Positions 13,101 to 25,651 of a stretch of DNA of 64,000 nucleotides are shown one piece after another; within the stretch, counting starts at the first letter, position 1; each line of letters opens with the position of its first letter. The translations under genes and the position numbers were made by a program. The notes beneath the pieces are model-generated. The model made no database searches. It saw nothing but the letters and a program-made list of their open reading frames with translations, and was not told the origin of the DNA. Source of the stretch: Musa acuminata AAA Group (taxonomy: Eukaryota; Streptophyta; Magnoliopsida; Zingiberales; Musaceae); NCBI RefSeq assembly GCF_036884655.1, contig NC_088340.1, positions 5,601,501 through 5,665,500 of the forward strand, given 5' to 3'.

Positions 13101-15316
13101 GTTTTAGGTTTAAAGAACTTATTATCTGAAAACTCAGTTTTCTATTATAAATCCAAAACAACCTGTCTTTTCAATCTGTTATGTGACATAGACAGTTGGA
13201 TTTATGTATCTACACATCTGTTTCTACTTTGTAGCTTTCTTTCTTCTTGATACCATCTATTTATATAGTAAGTTCTTTCTATATCTCACTGTGATAGAAT
13301 CCTGATCATGTTAACTGATGATCAGGACTTTCTGTCTGCTTGGAATCAGGACTTGGAGACCAACTTGCTCCTCCTGTTAAGAAATATATTCAAAATCTTC
13401 TTAAGGTAAAACCATTTACTTTTTCAATTTTAGGATGCATTAAGTACCAATATCATGTGATAAACCAAATTGTCTAGGTCAATATGGAAGGTCCATATGG
13501 TCCAGAGTGGCAAATGGAAGAGAAAGTGAAGCGCAGGGAAATGGTTTCACCTGAAGCACACTATATATTTGTGCGGCAATCCACAAATACAACTTCTAAT
13601 GAGAATTTATCAACCAAAAGTGAGGAAACAACCTATCCTGGTCAGACAGGTGATCGGAATCGTCTGGTTGGTTTTGTGCATTACCGGTTTATTGTTGAGG
13701 AAGATATTCCTGTTGTTTATGTATATGAGCTACAGCTTGAGACTTGCACACAAAGGAAGGGATTAGGGAAGTTCCTGATGCAATTAATTGAACTTATTGC
13801 TCGTAAGGTAACAATATATGTTTTGTAAAAGTGATACATATGTGCATGGCAATTTGTTTTTTTATTTTTGTTTGGCACTTTCATCAGATCTGGTTTTGTA
13901 TAATTATTGTCATGCTTTACTGTGAAGTTGTTTCTACTTCTTTCCATTTGGTTGATGGAAAAAGTGAATTTTGAGCATGACTAGCATCTTAAAATAGATG
14001 GCTTCTTGTTTGACTTGTCCCTGAATATTGTGTTCCATGTAATCATTAGAATCACATGGGAGCTGTGATGCTGACAGTACAAAAAGCTAATGTTCTAGCC
14101 ATGAATTTCTATACAACTAAGCTGAGGTAGGTTATTATCTAAACATGGATGATAAGTGCAGATCATGTAAGAACATAAATATCATATATCATTACTCTTC
14201 GCCTTTAGTTTGAATTGAGAAGTCAAATTAATGTATTTTCAGATATGTCATCTCGAACATTTCACCATCACGAGTGGATCCACTGGTATGTTTTTTCTTA
14301 TCTACAATCAAATTTTTTTTTTTTAATCTATGGAACTTACTCTTGTTCTCTCATAGTAGATTGGAGCTGAGAAAAGCTATGAGATTCTATGTAAGACGTT
14401 TGATTCTGAAGCCAGAGCAAAATTGGAGGTACTCTCTATTCTCATAGTAAATAAACCTTTTGCTCCAGATTTCTTTAAAATAGTGGTTAATGTCTATGCA
14501 AGTTTATATCTATTTATACAAATCCTCTCTTGCAACAGTAGACTCTGGTTTTTATCTACTTTCACCTTTTAGTCTCTTCAGTGTGGTTGATCCTGCCCAA
14601 CCTCTTAGGACCAAGACAGATCATCAGTGAGAGTTGTTTGCCCACTTCAGGTCTCAATCACAGGTCATAAGTTGGGAGTCGTTCTCAGTGTATCCATCAC
14701 CTGTTTTGCTCCTCCATAGATGTCTTGTGGTTCTATATCAGACCTTATACCTCCATCAAATGAATCCTAATGTTCGTATAAAAAGTTATGCATGGAACAT
14801 ACTGGTTAGGAGCCAGAAAGGACAACCATGAAGGTGTGGTTAAAAAGACAGGAGACTACTATAGGTGTAACACCAAAATATATTTGATAGCAAAAAGAGA
14901 GATAAGATGAATGGTCGCCTGGATTTATTTGACTATGATCAGAGTCGGCTTAGTTCTCTAGAATGGCATCCGTTTCCCATTTTTTACTCTCTATATTTTC
15001 ACTTTACTTTTGCTTGCATATGCTCATTTTCCATGGATGTTGATGTCCAAATCCTAATACCATGTTATTATCTTCCATTTACCATGAGGATGCAAATGCA
15101 TTTTTGTATGCTTCAACCTTTGAAATATTGTAGAACTTATTCACTAGTAATCTTCTCAAGAACAATAGTAGTGTTATTAAACAAAATGTGATCAAACAAA
15201 TATATGAAGCCTAGAAAATTTGATCTTTCAGATGTTTGCATGTTCTAATGTACTTAAACATCTGTCTGATGCACTCTCCCCAACTTATGCAGGAAAAGCA
15301 GCAGGATGATGGATGA
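10118..15316 (+). CDS. NAA40: N-alpha-acetyltransferase 40 (NatD-type GNAT), 8 exons, 259 aa
   Basis: Exons 10118-10171, 12891-12993, 13326-13405, 13478-13807, 14050-14126, 14243-14285, 14360-14428 and 15293-15316 (TGA) join in frame to 259 residues. NAA40/NatD enzymes transfer acetyl from acetyl-CoA to the N-terminal serine of histones H4 and H2A. Family features seen: a basic lysine-rich N-terminus (MEAKRLLSGKEKKIKRKE), GLSVCLESG, the block NMEGPYGPEW starting near residue 81, YVYELQLE, the acetyl-CoA-binding Q-R-K-G-L-G motif at about 171-176, and AMNFYTTKLRYVIS with SPSRVDPL, the usual C-terminal half of this family. The last exon has only eight codons including the stop. The start at 10118 was preferred because the basic N-terminus matches the family, although the frame is open upstream. 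Intron 1 is 2.7 kb. Confidence 0.9.
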
Positions 15317-16202
15317 GTGCAGTGCTCTGTTTCAAACTGTTACTAGACAACATTTGTTGCTGAAAGATGTGCATGGCCAATTCAATTGCCTATCTGCTTA
15401 GTTTCTAATTTATTTTTGTCTTGGGCTAAATTTTACCCCGAATTCCACAGCCCATGAATGTAATGCAAAGTTTTTTCTTACCCAACAATTTAGTAGAAAT
15501 ACTTACTGTTCTAATGTAATAGTTTCTACAAAATGATCAATTCTTAGCTGAACTTGTCAATTCTTACTGAAATATGCATACATTCATATCTCTTTGCACA
15601 TGACTGGATTGGCTTTACTAGTATTTATTATCTTTAATTTGTAATGTCTAGACAAAATAAAATAGCACAAAAAATGGCATAAAATGTTTACATGTATATG
15701 CATTTTTCGATTCCACATGTCAATCACATAGGTGGCTAGGAAGGATCGTTACTGCACGCTCCTTTGTACCGGATCCCAGAAGCGAAAGAAGGTTCTGCCA
15801 CGTCACACCTTGCTCCTCCTTTTCCCATTCCCTCGTCCACTCACTCTCCGGTGAGTCGGTGACAGTAGCGAAACCTCTCTCCCGAGCCCTCGCCTCCATG
15901 TCCGAGGATTCTCCTCTGTGCGTCATAGTACGAGAAAATATCTGCAAAATTCCCTAAAATTCCCATTTTTTTTCTCCCTCTGATCTGTGTTTCGATGAGT
16001 AAAGGTTCGTTTAGAATTATGGAAAACAAGCAAATCTAACCGTTAACTTAGGGAGATAAATGCGATGGATGTGGTCACCTTTGGCGTCATAGTGGCCATC
16101 ATCCTCCTCTTCTTCGTCCTCGTCTTCTGCATCACCATCGAGGGCTATTGCCGCCGTTCCTAACCCTAATCTGGACCTTCCTCTTCTCCTCCTCCTCCTT
16201 TG
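15317..16202. other. NAA40 3' flank and IAR1 promoter/5' leader
   Basis: The two genes run in the same direction. AT-rich DNA after the NAA40 stop turns GC-richer from about 15.73 kb, as expected for the IAR1 promoter and leader. No other gene is supported; the long minus-strand frame here is antisense to the IAR1 histidine codons. Confidence 0.5.
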
Positions 16203-19200
16203 ATGCCTCCCTCCTCTTCTCGGCGCTTGCGCCTGCTCTTCCGCCTCCTCTCCCTCATCGTCCTCGCCGCCGTCAGCGTCGGCCACTCCTCCTCCTGCCC
16301 GTTCTCCCCTGCTGTCGATCTTGATGATCACCACCACCATGACCATGACCATGACCATGACCACGACCATCATTGCGGCCATCATCACCACCACGACCAC
16401 CATGGCGAGATTCGGGGATCGAAACTTCCCGAGGAGCTGGCTGAGGAGGAGGATCTGATGATGCTGGACGGATTGGATCACCACCACCATCACGAACACC
16501 ATCATCACCATTTTCATGGCGATCAACACAATGAGCTGTCTCCAGCAGGTGAGTTGGATACGATAATTTGATTCGGTTTTTGGTGAGTACAGATAATGGG
16601 TTCTTTTTCTGAAAAATCGCGACTTTTTTGTGTCTGGATGATTGTGGAGGAGAAGGTGTTTGGGTGCGTGCGATGGGGTGCTCGCTGCTGGTGAGCATGG
16701 CGTCACTGATCTGCCTCATTATTTTGCCTGTGATCTTCCGTGAGTGATCTGACCTTGGCTCGGTGACGTGTGTTTGGTATTGATCATGATGTTTCATTTT
16801 GTGGTCGGAAGTCTGAGTTTTGATCTCTTTGCAGTGCAGGGAAAGCCGTCCAAGGCCGTGGTGGATTCTCTAGCTGTTTTTGGGGTAATTTTATTTATTC
16901 ATTTTTTTAGAAGTTAGTATTTCAGTGTCAGATGACTAACTAAAAGTAGAATACAGTGATTGCAACTTAGTTGAAAGGAAATCTTTATTCTTTTATCTGC
17001 ATTATTTTTATATATAATTGTACACTATAAGATTAGTAGCACTGTGCAAGAACTATTTCTTGCCTGCAGCGACCATGTTCTACATAATGAATTTGGATGA
17101 AGATGGAAACATATCAAGAATATCATGAAAAAAGAAAATTTATTTTCCAAATCAACCATAGAAAGTTATCTTTTGTAAAGGAAAGAATAATTGATTGATT
17201 TGACTTGATGTAATTATAATATTTTTGTATTTTCTTTCTTTGTCTTGTATGTGAGGTTTATAAAATGGGAAAAAGGGATTCTAATGGGATCGACGATGAA
17301 TCAATCAATAAAGACTGAGTTATTCTCCCACATTACTTGTGACTGTTGCAAGGTCACCATATGAGTTCTGATAGTATAATTTCATCATCTACATGTGAGA
17401 TGCATAGAGATGTGGGTCCTTCATTCCTAAAAGTTCTTCCTTGAGCCAAAATAGTGATTTAAAAAGGTGTCCGGGCGCTTGCCCAGGCACTCGGGTGAGA
17501 CAAGGCAAGGCGAGGCCCAAGGGACAGGACTTTTCCACTGTTGAGGGATAGGACCGCCACTTCCTCCATCACTGACGAATACATCTGAAGCTTTCTCTGC
17601 CCATGATGTCAACGTCCGCAACTTCCGTGGCCACCGTTGTCATCGTCCTAAGCTTTCTCCATTGTTGCTGCCATCGTCCTGTCACATACGGTCGTCGTGC
17701 ACCCGCAAAACCTTCGTCAACGAACTGTTGGTTTCTTTTGTTTGCTTGTACATATGTTTAGCAGCATATTTTGTCTTGTTTTTGTGTGTTTTTGCTTGAA
17801 AACTGTAAGCGGGAACAGTTTGTAGGGCTGTAGAGCGATTGCTCACCAAAATAGGCAAAACTACCCTAGAATGACCTAGTTTTCGCGTGTCATGGTCTGT
17901 TTTCTGCAGACTGCGGTGTGGAACAAAACGTCAGCTATCTAAGCACCTCAGAACCCCTCGGGTGGCACAAGGTTGGATGGGGGTTTGGGGTAGTGTTGAG
18001 CACTGATTAGATTTACAAGTTCACAAGTTAAGCCTATAGGAATTTGCCAACGTGCTTGACAGTTGGTGAGTAGTCGTTTATGGACTTATGACAATTTGTT
18101 TGCCTTCTAAAGTTCTTGTTTTTTCGTTTCTATCTTGCACACCAGGTGTTTGTTGAATTACTTATAGAGATGCCTTCTTCACGTGACATCGAGACTTGTT
18201 CGCCACTCGTTTTTGAACTAGTCAATTTGCTCTTTTACAGGTCCTTTGGGACCTGAGTGAGGTTACAACTAGACTAACCCTTTGCAGATAGATAACGTAA
18301 GGGTGCCTCACAACTTAGGTAATTCCAACTAAATACGTGACAATCTGCAGCTTCCTCGGTCGCCACTACCATCAATCTAAAAGTTCTTCTGTCACTGTTG
18401 CCCTCTCCTTCACGTTCGACTGTCGATGACTCTTCTCTCCCCCCTCTAGCTACTGTTAACATTGGATTAAATACACTTTTTAATTTAATATCATATTTTT
18501 ATTTATATAATCATATTTATCAATTATATTATATATTTTAATATTTTAATATTTTAGACCGCTTTGCTTCATTGGGGTGGGCACCTAGGCAAGCGCTTAG
18601 TGCCCTCAGGCATTTTGGAACTTTGGCTCATTTTGGTGCATAGCACTTTTTAAAACACTTAGCCAAAAGGATATCTTTTCTATTACCTTTTCTTATTATT
18701 ATAATTTTCTTTCTCTCTTTCTCCTATTATATTCTCAAAAAAGAAAAAACTTCCTCTATACGTGGCATTCTCATCCTACATCATTTTGTCTCTCTTTTTA
18801 GTTCTGTAAATTTTTTACAAGCAACACAAGATTTTTTTTAAAGCACTTTAATTTGTAAAAACATTTTTAAGACTTTAAAAGTCATTTTTTCTTGCAAAGT
18901 AATCAAGGGTCCGTTTGGGAACATATTTGAAATGTGCATTGAGGGCCCAATGCACATCTCAAATATGAAGTAGTATTTGATAATTTTTTTTCAAATCCTA
19001 TTTGGCCTAGATGTTGCATTGAAAATACTCAGATGCTGATGTTACTTAGGAGCATTAGTATTTCAACATTTATAGGATGTTAATATAATTTTTCAAATTT
19101 CGAAAGTACTCTATGACTTCATCTAAAATAAAATTATAAGATTGTCAAATTGATTTAGTGAAAAACCAATATGATTTATATTTTCTATAAAGGTAGAATT

Positions 19201-22200
19201 TTATTTATTTATTTTTAAAGATTATTTAATATTTATTTATATGATTATATTATTTATTTATTCTATATTTGGGTCATATGAACTTTTTTATAAGATTATA
19301 CTTATTTATTTATTTATTTTTACTTATTAATTTAAATAAAATATGTATTCACTTGTGAATAAATATTAAAAATGTTAGAAGGGTAAATTTATCATAAAAT
19401 ATTCAATGGATTTTTGAAATACAATTTTATTAAACAACACTTTTCTTGCAAAGATAAAATCTAAAATCAAATTGAAGACTTATCTCCTTCCTTTTTCTTT
19501 AAGATCCTTAATCATACCTGTGATTATCTTCCTTCTTTTATTTGACCTTTTTTTAGTAACTAATATAAGACTGTAGTAGATGTTCCTATATGGTAATTTA
19601 TGAAATTGCAAAAGATATTGTAAGCAAATAATTTTTTAAATAAGGAATAATTGAAATGATCCTGCACCGGAAAGAGAGGAACATCATAGAAAGAATCAGT
19701 CCAATGGTGCCATCATGTTTTAAAGCAATGTAGCTTTTGCCACATGCGCCATCCTTTCCTCCAGATACGAGGACAAAGATTGGTGTGCTATTTTGTTGAT
19801 TTTTCCCTACAGCTGACCAGGCATGCAGCCAACTCCACACCTTTTTCATTTAGAGAGAAAAGCTTTTTCACACTTCTTATCCTACTAGAGTAATTGGCCT
19901 CATATAATGTGCCTCATGATACTAAAATTTTGACGGTTTGTTATTAGAGACTTTTAAAGATGATGTTGATTAAATATCTTGACTTTGATGCACTTACAGG
20001 CTGGGGCAATGCTAGGGGATGCTTTTCTTCATCAGTTACCCCATGCATTTGGTATGATACTCTGTATACAAGATTCTTCTCTTTGCTTCTTAACATCCTT
20101 TCCTCATTATTTAAAATGATTCTTGAGCTTACTATATATTACTTTGTGGTTGATCCAATTAAAGTTCATTAACAGTTTAGCACTTCATAAAAAGGAAACA
20201 TAAACAGTATCAGCAAGATTTTTGGGGGCATTTGTATCGATATAAAAGTTGATGCATACACATTTTTTGAAATGCATGCATGAGTGTGCCCAGTATTTAC
20301 AAATGCAAGATGGCTTTTTTAGATACTTGCATTTATATATATTATTATCTATCTGATGTTTGACTATTTGCATTTGGGAACTGCATTTGCTGATTGAGAA
20401 AAATGCTTAAAGCTACAAAATATTGTCTTATTAGCTGAATGGCTGATTTATGATGATAATCTTTATGATCATAATGAAAGTGCTCAAGTATTATATATGC
20501 TCTTCGTTATTTTTGGTGCAATTATGGTTATCTATAAAAATATTAAATTTACTTTTTTTTGGCATATGAATGGCACCCAAATTGGGGTTTTAGTTTTTTT
20601 TTCAATATCTTATTGTATATCCATGTATTTGAATCTTTAGCGCATAGTACCATAATTATGTTTTTCATTAAGCCTGGCTTTGAAATCTGTATTTTGTCAT
20701 TGCAAAGGAATTCTTCAGATGAAAAATACAGGACTGTGGTGCACTTTGCATATACATCTAGGGGCAATGCAAGAAACCAAATACACCAAGCACTCAACTT
20801 AGCCAGATTAGCCTTTCCCAGTTTGTATTAGTGAATTCCACTTATTTCAACTATAATTTTCATCCAAAGTGAGTGACTCACTTCAGGAGCAAATGCATGC
20901 TGAGTTCTTCATTGTTATAAGTGATGGCTATCCAAAAATTTACTAAATTTTGGAAAGCTAGCATGGATTATAGCACATATGTTCAGAAATTGATGTTGGT
21001 TTCCTATGTACCTGAACGTTGGTGCAACGACATGCTCACTTTCAGCTGAGGATGCAAGATTTTGCACTAACACATGGTTTACTAATTTTGCTTATCCTGA
21101 CTTACTGATGTTTCAGCATTAGAAAATAGTTTTTTTTTTCCGAAAAAACATTGATCAGGTAGCTATTCCTAGATAACAATGCATGTGAATGTTTATGAAC
21201 TTGAGAATTCGTGACTTGACACAAGGTATATTCTTTTGCTTTGATCAACATTCTGACATTCAAACCTTTGAAATAGTTGATTATTGCAGATCCTATATAA
21301 CAATGCATTTGATGCGTATTGAAAACCATATTTTTTTATTCTTTCAGGTGGGAAGCACTCACATGTGCACGAGCATCATGATCACCATCAAGAGCATGGA
21401 CATTCTCATTCACATAGTTTGGAAGATCTTTCTGTTGGATTGTCTGTTTTAAGTGAGTATTTCTACTCATTGCTATACTAGATTCATGCGTTACTTTGTA
21501 TGGATCATTAAGCATTATCTTGTTTACAATTCAAGATGCCAATCTTTGAAAGTACTTTATTCCTTGCTTCTTTATTATCATGGTGCACTGATAATGTCCC
21601 AGAACCTACTGAAACTATAAAACTTGAACATGTTGTAAAACTATTGTTCATTTAACAGTCAAGCTTTCATCAATTGGATGTCAGACATCACTGATGAACA
21701 AAGCTAGAACCCTTTTTGTAGGAATTTAAGACTGAAGAACAGTTGTTTTCAAACAAAAACCTATGCTTTAGCTATGGATACCAGTAATGTTGCTATTACA
21801 GGGCCAAAAACAGAAATTAGAAGACTTTGCATAGGAATTGTGTGCGTGTGCGTCCGCATGCAAATATGATGCTGCTTCATGGCCAAGAGCTGGCAGGTTC
21901 CTTCATAGTCCACTAGGTCCTAGGACACCTCAAAATCTAGAATTTCTTGTGTTTTTTATGGTTCAAGATTAGAAAGCATCTTCTTTTTCGCGCTTTCGGA
22001 CAAGAAATGATATCTGCAACACAGTTCTTTTCTAACAAAAACATATTTGTTGACCATGGAAACCTATAACGTTGCTGTTACATGACCAAAAACTGGCAGG
22101 GTGCTGTTCAGAAAGTTTGCTAGGGCCTAGGACAACTTAAAATCCATAATTTTTTTCTCTAGTTCAGATATGTCAAAGGAGAGAAATCATTTCTGTTTGC

Positions 22201-25200
22201 ACACTTTTGAGGCAGGAATCAGTGATATTTTCATCTTGGAGTGCTTCAGTTGGCTAATTTCTTCTCTCACATGCTCTGCAGTTGGCATTGTCCTCTTTTT
22301 TTTGGTTGAGAAGGTTGTGAGATATGTTGAAGATAATTCTAGAAAAGGAGCTTATGATGTAGTACATGGGCACCATCATCACCATAAACATCATCACAAG
22401 TCAAAGGATGAAAATGAAAATCATGAAGAGTCAAATCCAAAGGGTAACAGTCAAAAGGAAAGAAAGCTAGGCAAAGAGCCATCAGATGATGATTCCAATG
22501 GCACAGAGACAAACAAAAACCACACGAAACATGAAAGTCTTCTCCGGAAGGTAAGATGTTAACATGTACAGATATGTCTTTGGTTCTATCAAGACCATAA
22601 TGTTGTCACTATGAGCTGTGCTCTTCGTCCTATTATCTTTTGCATTCTTGCAAATGTTGAGCTAACGGGTACCCTATCCCCTGCATACTTTGTATGTATA
22701 TAAACTATCTCTAATGAACGAAAACATCATCGCCATAAACATCATCACAAGTCAAAGGATGAAAATGAAAATCATGAAGAGTCAAATCCAAAGGGTAACA
22801 GTTAAAAGGAAAGAAAGCTAGACAAAGAGCCATCAGATGATGATTCCAATGGCGCTGAGACAAATAAAAACCACACGAAACATGAAAGTCTTCTCCGGAA
22901 GGTAAGATGTTAACATGTACAGATATGTCTTTGGTTCTCTCAAGACCATAATGTAGTCATTATGAGCTGTGCTCTTCATCCTATTATATTTTGCATTCTT
23001 TGCAAATGTTGAACTAACTGGTGCCTTACCCCCTGCAGACTTCTTTTTTTTTTTTTTGCAAAGCTAATACCCTATACATTTCTTATTATCTCTGTCCTGC
23101 TGAAGTGACACTTTGTATGTATATAAACTATCTCTAATGAACGAACTCATGAATCCTAATTGTATCCTCACTACGGTCTTCTAGAATCTACTTTGCACCT
23201 TTAGGATTTTAATTTCTTGTCAAGTAGGATTTGCCTTGAGCTACAGGTAGTTGTTACATAAAAAATGTTATAATGAATCTTCTGATGGATTCAGTTAATA
23301 GTCTGGATGTCTATCTATTCTCATTTACAGCGTGCCAATTCCAGTGGTGCCTCCATAGCTAGTGTGAAAGATTCAAATGCTAGCAATGATTCTGCAAGCC
23401 AGCAATCATCCGATGGTGAAACAGCTCCTCAATCGAACTTGGTGTTTGGATACCTGAATCTTTTCTCTGATGGTGTTGTAAGTTTGTGTACATCAAAATT
23501 TTCTTCTGGTTTCTGGATGTACAGTGGAATCATGCATACTGAGTACTGTGAATATTTCAGCACAACTTTACGGATGGTATGGCCTTGGGAAGTGCATTCT
23601 TATTGCATGGTTCAGTTGGAGGGTGGTCTAGAACACTATTCTTGCTTGCACACGAGCTTCCTCAAGAGGTTATTTTCCATCTTTATACCTTTTTAGCAAA
23701 TTGTTTATGTATCCTGGTAGCCTTCTAATTACTAATCTGATGCTTTATATCAAAATCTGAATGAATTTTAGAGTGACTTCATTTTCTGCTAATTTCAGGT
23801 TAGCAATGATCAATGTTGAAATTAACTAATGTTATTTTGTTTATGTAATATATCTCTAAGTTGGATTGCTCTATATTGTATATTGTAGATGAAAGTTGAA
23901 ATTCTAAATTCTTTCATTTCATGACCTGTTTACTTACAAAATCTTCCTTGATTAATTATGCTTCATTATGTTCTCTTTTCGCATATTTATCTAGTTTTAT
24001 GTGATAATTTTGCAAGGATGAGATGGTAAATGAGTGCAGAAGTGGGTATATGATGACTACAGCATTGCATCACGGTTTGTTCATAATGTATATACGATCT
24101 AAAAAATCTAAACTTTAGCAGTTTGTTTGGCTTGGTCATATGTTGCAATTGATTATGCTAGTCTAAAACTGCTTTTGCGAGTCATAATTAGCTGACTGGG
24201 ACATCCTAGAAGATTAAAATCATATGCATTCACAAATATAGAGCAAAAACGTTTTTCCCTTTGACACTGGAAAAATACTATGTTAGTTGCATACACATGG
24301 CCATGATTTTATTGTGCACTCTCTAAGCGACAAGGAAAAGGTTTTGGTGAGAATGAAAGACTGAAATCCTAGGCAGATTATGTTCACTGACAGGTGACGG
24401 ATGAGTTTTGAATAGATAATATCATGTCTTAAGGGCAATTAGCAAAGCTCCCCCATGAAGCTCAGTAAACACCATGGGATGTAGAACCATGATGGCTTCT
24501 AAGGTCAGCTTTGATTTATGACCGTCAAGCTGTGCCATCATATTTTCAAGGAATTCTTATTTTTAGGAAAATGTATAGGTTGTCTATTTTCATTTCTTAT
24601 ATTCGTTGAAATATGTTTGCAAATAGTAAACCATATAGCATTTAAATGGCAGGGCAATCTTGGTTCTTCTTCTGCCATGATAGTTTTACTTGTAATATGA
24701 ATGCTATGTTAATCCATTCATAGTTATTCAGTGGGCTTAAAATATGACTTTATGGATTCAGCTTAATAGTTCTTACAAAAAGATAAATATATAGGATAGA
24801 CTTTATTTGTCGGTTATTATCAAAGACTATAGATAAATATAATATATTTAAAAGTAGTAAATAGTTCTGTTTTTCCAGAAACCTTTTATAGAGAAGGCAT
24901 AACCCAACAATCATCAAAATTGTTAGTGACTTGTTTTTCGCAATGCATGCATGAATAGTGAAGACTTGGGATAAGAAAACACCAAAAATAAACAAAGGAG
25001 CTTTGGTCTGTAAAATGTCTCAACATTACTAACAACCTGAAAATATTGACTTTTTTTATATGAGCTGTCTTGTTTAATCAAGTTTTTGTTTCTGAAGTGC
25101 ACTGTACCTATAAACTAGTTCAGACTTTCTTAGTGTTGAATTTTTTGTTTTAACAAAAATATCCTTTTGTTATTAGGTGGGTGATTTTGGAATTTTGGTG

Positions 25201-25651
25201 CGATCAGGATTTTCTGCTCCCAAAGCCCTATTCTTCAACTTTCTGTCAGCGTTGGCTGCATTAGCTGGAACTGCATTGGTTAGTTCATTCTCTTGTTTCT
25301 TCTCTTAAGTTTTCAAGGACGATAGATCAGAACGAGCTGATGAAAGTTGTTTTTCCCCTTCCCCAATTTTTTAGGCCTTGTTTCTGGGTAAGGATCCAGG
25401 ACAGTCATCATTGATTGAGGTGAAACTCTTCCTTTTACTGTGAAAATTCTGTTTGCTGTAAAGTAACACTTGATAACATCTCTATTTGTTTCTTTCAGGG
25501 TTTTACTGCTGGTGGTTTCATTTACATAGCGGTAGCAGGAGTCCTCCCTGAGATGCATGATGGAAAGACAACATTCGGAGGCACAATAGTTCAGTTGACT
25601 TCTCTGATACTAGGAGTGGCTGTTGCGCTTTGCATTTCTCTTGTTGAGTAA
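16203..25651 (+). CDS. IAR1: IAR1-type ZIP metal transporter, 11 exons, 488 aa
   Basis: Exons 16203-16548, 16650-16739, 16835-16884, 20000-20051, 21348-21452, 22282-22550, 23331-23477, 23561-23668, 25177-25278, 25375-25419 and 25499-25651 (TAA) join in frame to 488 residues. IAR1 (IAA-alanine resistant 1) is the plant relative of animal SLC39A7/KE4; such ZIPs move zinc across secretory-pathway membranes, and Arabidopsis mutants resist auxin conjugates. Seen here: an N-terminal signal-like hydrophobic stretch (about 12-27), two histidine/aspartate-rich blocks in exon 1, membrane helices in exon 2 (GCSLLVSMASLICLIILPVI), GDAFLHQLPHAFGG, a luminal or cytosolic His loop (exon 5), a second His-rich variable loop (exon 6), and the metal-site motifs HNFTDGMALG (354-363) and HELPQE followed by VGD (384-392). 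It ends GVAVALCISLVE, the family C-terminus. The exon 8 donor (GTTATT) is weak. Several introns contain duplications, listed separately. Confidence 0.92.
17456..18660. mobile_element. Non-autonomous element-like insert in IAR1 intron 3
   Basis: The left end reads GGCGCTTGCCCAGGCACTC and the reverse complement of the right end reads AGCGCTTGCCTAGGTGCCC, an imperfect terminal inverted repeat about 1.1-1.2 kb apart. Both ends adjoin poly-A/T stretches and further in carry the GAGACAAGGC / GAAGCAAAGC type sequence. The interior has no long frame. The form fits a decayed non-autonomous DNA element. Target-site duplication and exact ends could not be fixed by eye. Confidence 0.45.
18922..18967. repeat. 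Near-perfect hairpin in IAR1 intron 3
   Basis: A 20-base arm CATATTTGAAATGTGCATTG is followed by AGGGCC and then the complementary arm with one mismatch, ending CTCAAATATG. The sequence GGTCCGTTTGGGAA just before it resembles ends of some plant DNA transposons, but no matching right end was found. Confidence 0.7.
21734..22140 (+). repeat. Degenerate local duplication in IAR1 intron 5
   Basis: Two diverged stretches repeat the same order of words. At 21734-21960: ACAGTTGTTTTCAAACAAAAAC, then ATGTTGCTATTACAGG, then CTAGGTCCTAGGACACCTCAAAATC. At 22020-22140: ACAGTTCTTTTCTAACAAAAAC, then ACGTTGCTGTTACATG, then CTAGGGCCTAGGACAACTTAAAATC. Identity by eye is roughly three quarters, so it is older than the exon 6 duplication just downstream. 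Confidence 0.6.
22372..23145 (+). repeat. Tandem duplication covering the His-rich exon of IAR1
   Basis: The 3' two-thirds of exon 6 (from about 22372), its donor and the following intron recur from about 22726, displaced by 351 bases. The second copy repeats the HKHHHKSKDENENHEESN coding stretch and the GGAAG|GTAAG donor (22901) with few changes. It has TAA in frame at 22803-22805 and lacks the upstream acceptor, so it is not a usable exon. Both copies end with the same string ctttgtatgtatataaact; the second carries about 80 extra bases before it. Confidence 0.88.

Noticed and set aside
16017..16706. Long minus-strand frame of 229 codons
   Set aside because: It is antisense to the repetitive His/Asp codons of IAR1 exon 1; the Met/Val/Gly-rich low-complexity translation is a by-product.
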